Part shown: positions 14,540 through 21,071 of the stretch, piece by piece
Layout: each line of letters begins with the position of its first letter
Position numbering within the stretch: position 1 is the first letter of the stretch
Assembly (NCBI RefSeq): GCF_000142905.1
Contig: NW_013657668.1
Location: forward strand, 166,025 to 187,095
DNA from: Thecamonas trahens ATCC 50062
Taxonomy: Eukaryota; Apusozoa; Apusomonadida; Apusomonadidae
Length of the DNA stretch: 21,071 nucleotides
Reading direction: 5' to 3'
Position numbers and translations under genes: made by a program
The notes under the pieces: model-generated
What the model was told of the DNA's origin: nothing
Seen by the model: only the letters and a program-made list of their open reading frames with translations
The model's database searches: none

Positions 14540-16438
14540 ATGACCTGTCGCTTCTGGACGAGTGCTGTGCTTGTTGTACTTGCGGCTGCGGCTGCATACC
14601 GAGTCCTCGTCCCGCCACCAGCCGAGTTTGCCCACACCCCGCTGCTTGACGAGTACGACTACGTGGTTGTCGGCGGCGGGTCGGCAGGGGCGGTGGCTGC
14701 CGCCCGGCTGGCTGAGGGCGCACCAGATGCGCGAGTGCTGTTGCTAGAGGCCGGGCCGTCAGACTCGGCTATGATGGAGGTGGCCATCCCGGCGGGGTGC
14801 TCGCTGCTGCAGCGGACCAAGCTCGACTGGCAGTTCACCACGCAGCCGCAGGCTGCATCGCACGGGTCGATGCACGAGCGGCGCTCGCGGTGGCCGCGGG
14901 GCAAGACGCTTGGCGGATCTTCATCAATCAACTACATGGTGTATGTCCGCGGGGCACAGGACGATTATGATAAGTTGTGGGGTGTGTCGGGCTGGTCCTT
15001 TGCTGACGTTCTGCCGTTCTTTCGCAAGTCGGAAAACTACGTCGCCCGCCCGCTCGCCGCCAACGAGACCCATCGCGCAACAGGCGGTCCGCTCACGGTC
15101 TCCAAGCCGCAAACGTCATCGCCGCTGGTAGACGCGTTTATTGCGTCCGGGAAGGCGCTCGGGCTCGCCCGCAACGAGGACTACAATGGTGCTGGCGGCA
15201 TGATGGGCATCGCCCATTGTGATCTGACCATCAAGGACGGGGTGCGCGCCTCGTCGGCCGCAGCCTTTCTCCGGCCTGCACTCGCTCGTGCCGCCGCAGC
15301 TTCGGCTAGTGGTGTCTTCCATGTTCGCACCTTTGCGCATGTCACTCGGGTGGTGACTGAGACCGATGCGGCGTCCGGGAAGGTGAGGGCGGTCGGCGTC
15401 GAGTTTGCCGACACTGCCGACTCTGACGGCGTCGCCAGTGAGGACTCGCCGCGGCGAGTTGTCCGAGCCACCACAGAAGTTGTGCTGTCGGCCGGTGCTG
15501 TTGGCTCGCCGCACGTACTCATGCTATCGGGCATCGGGCCCGAGGATGTTCTCGCTGCTGCCGGCATTGAGACTGTGGTGGATTTGCCCGGCGTCGGCCG
15601 CAACCTCCGCGATCACTTGATGGTTCCTGTTCGGTTCCCGACCAAGGACAAGGCGAGTGGGCATCTTATCACCAAGAAGCGTGCTGAATCGCTCACCACG
15701 CTCTTGAAGTATCTTGTCTTTAGTGGCGGTCTGCTTACCACCAACGGACTCGAGGGCACGGCGTTCTACTCGACCGGCACCTCAGACCATCTTCCGGCGT
15801 CGGTGCCGGACGTGCAGATCCACATGATAGCAACCGGTGGATCCGACGTCGAAGCAGCAAACATCGGAACCAAGCCCGAGTTTGTGGCGCAGGGAGTGAT
15901 TGATGACCCGGACCGCTGGCAGGCGGGAGGTATCAACTTTCTGCCGATCATCCTCCACCCCAAGTCTCGCGGTGCGATCACTCTCAACTCGTCGTCACCA
16001 TTTGACCCGCCGCTCATTCAGCCAAACTACCTTGCGGAACAGGCCGATGTCGACCTTCTCGTCGCTGCTGTCCATGACACTCTCAAGCTCGCCGCTGACG
16101 AGGCGTACGCCGAGTGGATCGACGCGTCGTCACCGACGACGTCGCCGCTTTACGAGTCGGCGCCCGACGGCGCCGCCGCCGGCGTCTCGTACTGGGAGTG
16201 GCATGTCCGTAACTTTGCTGTCACTGTCTACCACCCAGTTGGGACGGCCAAGATGGGCGAGCCTGGCGCGGCTGGCACTGTTGTAGATCCGCAACTGCGA
16301 GTTGTCGGTGTCGACGGTCTGCGCGTCGCCGACGCATCCATCATGCCGACACTCATTTCAGGCAACACCAACGCGCCGTGCATCATGATTGGGGAGCGCG
16401 TCGCTGACTTTATCTTATCGTCTCTACAAGGGCGCTGA
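14540..16438 (+). CDS. GMC-family FAD oxidoreductase (choline dehydrogenase-like), membrane-anchored
   Basis: GMC enzymes oxidise alcohols with FAD. This intact 632-aa protein has an N-terminal hydrophobic segment (residues 8-20) that could be a signal anchor. It is followed by the dinucleotide fold YVVVGGGSAGAVAAARLAE (41-59) and LLLEAG. GMC signature 1 (RGKTLGGSSSINYMVYVRG) and signature 2 (GAVGSPHVLMLSGIGP) are both complete. The catalytic pair is present: His565 in YHPVGTAKMG and Asn609/Asn611 in SGNTNAPCIMIGE. It is closest in look to choline dehydrogenase and related aliphatic-alcohol or acid-photodecarboxylase members; motifs alone do not fix the substrate. The start ATG is in good context (TTACCATGACC). 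No intron is needed. Confidence 0.92.
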   Translation: MTCRFWTSAVLVVLAAAAAYRVLVPPPAEFAHTPLLDEYDYVVVGGGSAGAVAAARLAEGAPDARVLLLEAGPSDSAMMEVAIPAGCSLLQRTKLDWQFTTQPQAASHGSMHERRSRWPRGKTLGGSSSINYMVYVRGAQDDYDKLWGVSGWSFADVLPFFRKSENYVARPLAANETHRATGGPLTVSKPQTSSPLVDAFIASGKALGLARNEDYNGAGGMMGIAHCDLTIKDGVRASSAAAFLRPALARAAAASASGVFHVRTFAHVTRVVTETDAASGKVRAVGVEFADTADSDGVASEDSPRRVVRATTEVVLSAGAVGSPHVLMLSGIGPEDVLAAAGIETVVDLPGVGRNLRDHLMVPVRFPTKDKASGHLITKKRAESLTTLLKYLVFSGGLLTTNGLEGTAFYSTGTSDHLPASVPDVQIHMIATGGSDVEAANIGTKPEFVAQGVIDDPDRWQAGGINFLPIILHPKSRGAITLNSSSPFDPPLIQPNYLAEQADVDLLVAAVHDTLKLAADEAYAEWIDASSPTTSPLYESAPDGAAAGVSYWEWHVRNFAVTVYHPVGTAKMGEPGAAGTVVDPQLRVVGVDGLRVADASIMPTLISGNTNAPCIMIGERVADFILSSLQGR

Positions 16439-16501
16439 ACTCGGCTGCATAAACCCCCGCTTTTGCTCTCCAGGTGGCCACCGCCGACTGCGGCAGCCTT
16501 G

Positions 16502-17692
16502 CTATGGCTCGGCAAAATCGAGCTCGTTCAGCTTCTGCTGGGTGGCGTTGCGGCGGCGCTGGATCATCTTGAAGCCACATAGCTGAACGAGCAGAATGCC
16601 AGAGAGGCAGTCAAGGCCGAGGATAGTGCCAGCCATGCCCGCGAGCTCACCAAGCAGCGAGGTCATGGGGTATGCGTAGGTCTCCTTGGTCACGACGGTG
16701 TTCAGACTATCGTACTGGAGAAGTATGTGGACAACGCTAAAGCCGGGCGGGATCGATGCGAGCTGTGGCGAGTCCTGCGCGAGGGCGATGGTCGACTGAG
16801 AGATCGAGTACGAGACTGACTGGGCGTTGTTGATGCTCTCAAAGATCTCGCGCTTGATGGTCATGACGGTGGAAAGGCCCGGTGAGCCAAAGTTGGTCAT
16901 GCGGTCGACGTCGTTCTCGGTCGGCTTGGTCCCGAACAGGTACGGCATGACACCGATGCCGTAGAAGAGGATGTTGTTGCTGGCGAGCGAGGTGTTGAGC
17001 AGAAAGACGATCTCGAGGGCGTAGTCGGTCGATGCTGCGCTTGCGACAAAGGGCGGGGAGGCAGAACCCGGTGGTGGCGGCGGAAAGTCGTCGCGCGGGG
17101 CCGAGTTGGTGGTGTAGCAGTACATGCCAGTGGCGCGGAAGATGGCCTCCTCAAAGTGCACCGTCTGCTCGATGGGCTGCGGTACGTCGTTGCCTTGGCC
17201 GAGGAAAGCGACTAGGACAGCAAAGTCGTAGTCGTTGATGTTGCAAAAGGTAAAGGTCGGATACGCCAGCGATGAGGCCTGGTCGACCGAGACTGTTGTC
17301 CCTGGCTGTTCCTTGTCTTGCCGGTACTCATTGACTGTGTACATGACGTAGATGGTAAAGGCAATGGTGAGGACGAGGATGATGCCGCGGTTGAGCCATC
17401 GGAACTCGCGCGCCACCCGCTGCTCCTCGGTCAGACCTTCGGCCATGATCTGTCTCCGCTCGTGCACCCGCATTGCTGGCTCGACCTTGCTTCCCCGCTT
17501 TCCGCCCGTCCCCATCCTTGTCCTCTGTCCGCTTGTCGCCGTCGCCACCATCGCCACTTCGTTCGCCGCCTCGTCGGTGCTGGTCGACTCGGCATGGGCG
17601 GTCGACTCGCTCGTCGGCCCGCTTGCGCTCGCGCTTGCAGCCGGCGTGCTTCTCTTGCCTGCTTGCATGTGGGCTGATCGCCGTTTGCCCAT
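16502..17692 (-). CDS. Two-transmembrane protein, possible DEG/ENaC-like channel
   Basis: The 396-aa protein has a Ser/Thr/Ala-rich cytosolic N-terminus of about 95 residues. A membrane span follows (about 102-120), then directly YPTFTFCNINDYD (144-156), very like the post-TM1 FPAVTxCN motif of the DEG/ENaC/ASIC family. An extracellular loop of about 220 residues follows, then a second hydrophobic segment (about 345-372) preceded by LLGELAGMAG, where the family has an IGGQMG-type pre-pore sequence. The G-x-S selectivity triplet position reads GLD (359-361). The loop has few Cys, unlike animal channels, and the N-terminal His-Gly gating motif is not seen. The topology (two spans, large loop, short C-tail ending QKLNELDFAEP) fits. 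The ATG at 17692 is in good context (CCCCCCATGG). The family call rests on short motifs; an unrelated two-span protein is possible. Confidence 0.6.
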   Translation of the reverse strand: MGKRRSAHMQAGKRSTPAASASASGPTSESTAHAESTSTDEAANEVAMVATATSGQRTRMGTGGKRGSKVEPAMRVHERRQIMAEGLTEEQRVAREFRWLNRGIILVLTIAFTIYVMYTVNEYRQDKEQPGTTVSVDQASSLAYPTFTFCNINDYDFAVLVAFLGQGNDVPQPIEQTVHFEEAIFRATGMYCYTTNSAPRDDFPPPPPGSASPPFVASAASTDYALEIVFLLNTSLASNNILFYGIGVMPYLFGTKPTENDVDRMTNFGSPGLSTVMTIKREIFESINNAQSVSYSISQSTIALAQDSPQLASIPPGFSVVHILLQYDSLNTVVTKETYAYPMTSLLGELAGMAGTILGLDCLSGILLVQLCGFKMIQRRRNATQQKLNELDFAEP

Positions 17693-17793
17693 GGGGGGCC
17701 TGGGTGTGGTGTAGACAGGCAAGTGTGGCGAGGTAACGATATGGCAATAGGCCGAGCACCGTCAGCCGCATCACCCTCGGTCGGCACACCGCA

Positions 17794-20700
17794 TCAACTT
17801 GCCGCCGCGTTCGCATCAGCACGCGAACACCGATGATGACGGTAGCGGCGGCGGATCGTGGTGCGGGCTTTATCGCCTGGGCATCGACCGGTCCAGCACT
17901 CATGCTTCGGTAACGGCGGTGGGGTGGGGGTGAGCAGGAGTGGGTCGACAACGCGGAGGGGGAAGCGGACAGGGTGGAGGGTCTGGAGGGGCTGCCAGGC
18001 GGCGATGGCGTCGTCGTCGGCTTCGAGAGCAATCAGACGCTCACAGGCGGCAGAGGCACGTTCGACGTCAAGAACGGTTCCGGCGGTGAGCTCGTTGACA
18101 TGGTTGCGGCCGTGGTACTTGACAGCAACGACGGCGCGGGCCGAAGGACCCTCGGCACCGGGCGGGGCGATGCAGCGGTCAAAGATCGAGGCAAGATCGG
18201 TGGCGGCGAGGGCGGCGATGCGGGCGGCGGCGCGGTCCTTGCGGTCAAACTCGTAGCGATGTGAGGTGAGGAGCGAGCGGGCGGAGGAAAAGGTTTCACG
18301 GAAGGTCTTGTCACGGAGAGTGTGCTTGAGGATGAGGGCGGCCTTGTGCTGCTCGAGGAGGGCAGCGTCGGTGGCGAGCGAGGCGATGACCGGGGCCATG
18401 TGCTCGGCCACAAACTGGTCGATGGCGGCCTCAAGGGCGTCAGGCGAGTGCTCGGCCGACTGGATGACCCAACCAAAGAAGCGCTCGCCGGCGTACGTCG
18501 GGGCGAGAGTCCACACAACATATCCAAGTTGCTGCCGGGTTCGCAAGTCGTCAAAGGCCATCTGCTTGATGACCTGCTGCAGCAGCAGTGTCGCGTAGTG
18601 GACGTGCGGTTCGTGGCCGTTTGGAATGTGGAAGTAGAGCGCAAGCGCCGAGTTGGTGTCGTCGTCGTGCGGAGCGCGAGCGCGGGTGACGAGTCGCGAT
18701 CCGGGTCGGAGGGCGACGCAGCGAGTGTGGGGGAGGAGCGCGAGAGGGAGCGGGGCCCAGCCCATGGCGTGGCGGAGCGCGGCGTCCCAACCGACGACCG
18801 TCTCGGCACTCACGTTGCCGTAGACAAGGGTTTCGGCAAAGCCGATGCGCATAAACCGGCCCAGAGCGGCCTCGACGTCGGCAAAGCGGAGGCTGGCGAG
18901 TTGGGCAACAACAGAGGCATCGGACCACGAGGCTGGGACAAGAAGCGCGGCGACGTGGCGACGGGCGTGCCAGTGTGGTGAGTTGGATTTGCGGTTGAGG
19001 TAGACCTTGAGTGCCTGGTCGCGGAAGACTTCAAACTTGCCTGGGTCGAGCACGACGGCGCGAATGGCGGCCAGAAAGTCGACAAGATATGTACCCATGT
19101 GCTGCGAGTAACCACCAAAGCTGACACGGTAGCCGACCGACGATGCCGTGGACGAGGCGTGGAGGCCAGCTAGTGAAGCTGGGTACTTGAACTCGCGCAG
19201 CGCGTCGCGGAGGAAGAGATCGAGCACGTAGTTGGCGGCCAGGAGGCCCGGCGACGCCGCGGTGCCCTCGTGCGAGTAGAGCGTGACTGAGCCCAGCACC
19301 TTGGGTTGGGCGTACACGGTGTCGCGGATGTAGAAGACGCGGCCAGTGGCATCGTCGATGAGCTTGAGCGGGACCGGCGGGGCGAGCGGGTCGTCGCTGC
19401 CAGGGCGGACGCCGTCGCATCCGGGCAGGATGTCGAACGAGTCTGGGATGTAAGGGTTGAGCTCCGGGAGAGCAAGGGTCGAGCAGAGGGCCGGGAGGCT
19501 ATCTGTGCCGTTGAAGAGAGCGCGCTGCTCAGACGAGAGCTCGACCCGGCCGTACTTGGTCCCGTACCAGCGCTCGGTGAGGGAGGCCGACGATGCGGTA
19601 GCGTGGGCGACGACGTAGACGCGGGCCAGCTCTGGGACGAGGCAGGGGAGAACAACGTTGCGGAGGAGGCCGACGTTGAGGCCGGCCGGGCTGTGAAGGT
19701 ACGGACCAACGAGGATGTGCTCGGGGGCGTAGGTGTGGAGAGCGACGGCGAGCGACTTTGCGGTGGAGCGTGGCGACGACTTTTCGCGAAAGGTAAAGTT
19801 GATCTCGGCCATGGCAGCGTGCTCGGCGTAGAGTGCGGCGAGGACGGCGTCGGGAGCGGCAGCAACGAGGCGGAGCATGTGAAAGACGGCGGCAGCGATG
19901 GCATCGGTGGAGTCGAGACCAGCAGGCGTGAGCATGACCTTGACGGCGAGAACGGTAAACTCCCAGTGCTCAAGGTAGGTGTAGGCCGAGAGCTCTGTGG
20001 CCCAGCCCGGGCGCGGAGAGCCGAGAGCAGCGAGCCGCTCCCCTCGTGGCCGAGGATGTGGGTGATGAGCGCGAGGGGCTTGGTCGAGTAAGCGTGGCGG
20101 AGGCCCGGGAGGGCAAAGAGGAAGACCATGGAGCGCTCCTCGGAGACCGGGACCATGGTGTACCAGTGCGGGCCGGAGGGCGGGTCGGCAAAGGGCAGCG
20201 GCGAGGCAGCGGCGAGGCGATCGGTCAGGCAGGAGTCCGCTGAGACGCGCGAGGCAGCGGCCGAGTCAAACACCGGGAGCGGGGCGTTGTGGTTGGCGAT
20301 GAGCGGAACGTGGGCGTCGTGGAGCATGGCGGCCATGTCATCGAGCGGGAGCGGGGAGACTAGGCACATGCGCATGAGGTTTGCCGAGTAGTACTTGGCG
20401 TGAAAGTCGAGAAGGGCAGCGCGAACGTCGATGCCGGCAGCATCGGGAGCAGTAGCCAGCGTCTCGAGGTTTCCTGTGCCAAAGTGGGCAAAGGCGTAGT
20501 CTGCCTTTGCGGTAGACTTGATGAGCTGGTAGAGCCTCCGCGAGTTTGAGGTCAAGTTCTTTGAGTTTTCCGAGTCGACAGCCTTGACCTCACGAGCAGC
20601 ACACGAGGAAGTGAAGAGCGGGGCGATAAAGATGGAGACAAAGATGTCCAGCGCCGTAGCCAGAGCCGATGCCTCGACATCAAAGTGGTAGGTGGTCTTC

Positions 20701-20984
20701 TCTGACGATGTAGATGCGTTGCAGCCTCCGCCGTGATCGTTGATGAACTTGCGATATGCGTCCTCCTCTGGGTACTTGTCCGAACCCAGGAACAGCATGT
20801 GCTCCAGGTAGTGTGCGAGGCCCGGGAGGCTCTCCGGGTCAGCCATGTGGCCCACGGCTACCGAGAGGGCCACCGCGGCCTTCTCGGCCTCCGGGTCGTG
20901 GACAAGCATGCACTCGAGGCCGTTGTCCAGCACCAGGTGGCGGAGCTCACGTCCGTCCGCCCCTGGTTTGATGATATGTGTCAT
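17794..20984 (-). CDS. Insulysin-type (M16A) zinc metalloprotease with one apparent frameshift
   Basis: Insulin-degrading-enzyme-type proteases form a clamshell chamber that cleaves small peptides. The start is the ATG at 20984 (ACCATGACACAT), chosen over a further upstream in-frame ATG at 21047 that would add only low-complexity residues. The inverted zinc motif HYLEH is at 58-62 and the distal ligand Glu139 lies in REVKAVDSEN. HGGGCNASTSSEKTTYHFDV and HEGSGSLLSAL are typical of the family. At 20006-20011 the frame shifts by -1: the conserved GW after SALRAR resumes as GWATELSAYTYLEHWEF. A single missing G in a GGG run would explain it. The rest contains LRTRQQLGYVVW and the second M16 pair. 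With one base added the protein is about 1063 aa. The last 35 or so residues are Arg-rich and unlike the family. It shares a 101-bp gap with the downstream channel-like gene. Confidence 0.92.
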
Positions 20985-21071
20985 GGTAGTGGTCGCGATA
21001 GTGGCGGTGGTGGTGGGAGGGGAGAGGGGTGAGCACACGAGTCGCATTGAGTGGAGGGGGGCGGGGGGGGG
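20985..21071. promoter_or_regulatory. Upstream region of the M16 protease gene ending in poly-G
   Basis: The interval has a GGTGG/GGGAGGGGAG-rich plus strand and a G run from 21063 to the window edge, about 80 bp before the ATG at 20984 on the minus strand. This resembles the poly-G upstream of GET3. Confidence 0.35.

Noticed and set aside
1783-20011. Programmed -1 ribosomal frameshifting as the cause of the frame breaks
   Set aside because: At the SHQ1 and M16 sites no X XXY YYZ heptamer lies in the zero frame, and both are explained by one missing G. Kept only as a fallback if reads confirm the sequence.
20985-21047. Start of the M16 protease at the ATG at 21047
   Set aside because: It adds only Thr/Pro-rich low complexity from the GGTGG repeat; the ATG at 20984 has better context and precedes family-like sequence.

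Overview
The window looks like a compact, very GC-rich nuclear segment from a free-living protist. The evidence is several short GT-AG introns, signal peptides, and eukaryote-specific families (GET3, SHQ1, a SNAP-25-type SNARE, insulysin, a CASTOR-like sensor). The mix resembles that of a unicellular relative of animals and fungi, such as an apusomonad; that assignment is inference from gene content and base composition only. I see no tRNA, rRNA, CRISPR array, transposon or viral gene.

Layout: a G-rich left end carries a 101-bp tandem repeat and the 3' exons of a methionine-R-sulfoxide reductase B gene (+, 553-981). A minus-strand block follows: a GRAM-domain Qbc-SNARE (1048-2664), GET3 (2872-3908), a NAGPA-type phosphodiester glycosidase with signal peptide (4082-5176) and SHQ1 (5374-7085), with about 170-210 bp between genes. 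A C-rich divergent spacer leads to a plus-strand pair: an unrecognised 480-aa Arg/Pro-rich protein (7541-8983) and an OGT-family glycosyltransferase with an N-terminal hydrophobic segment (9139-11907). The latter converges on a CASTOR/ACT-domain gene (11904-13258, -), and the two stop codons share one CTAG. Then come a small secreted MRH-like protein (13514-14126, +), a membrane-anchored GMC oxidoreductase (14540-16438, +), a possible DEG/ENaC-like two-span channel (16502-17692, -) and an insulin-degrading-enzyme-type M16 protease (17794-20984, -).

Functionally these are unlinked housekeeping and membrane-traffic genes, not an operon. A loose secretory theme runs through them: tail-anchored protein insertion (GET3), membrane fusion (SNARE), lysosomal glycan processing and recognition (NAGPA and MRH) and an ER-targeted or membrane-tethered glycosyltransferase.

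The most interesting points are the GRAM-SNARE fusion, introns placed directly after the ATG in two genes, the OGT homologue with an N-terminal hydrophobic segment and a lost active-site His, the channel-like protein with an altered pore motif, and repeated one-base frame breaks of the same polarity in conserved genes, probably missing G residues in the sequence.
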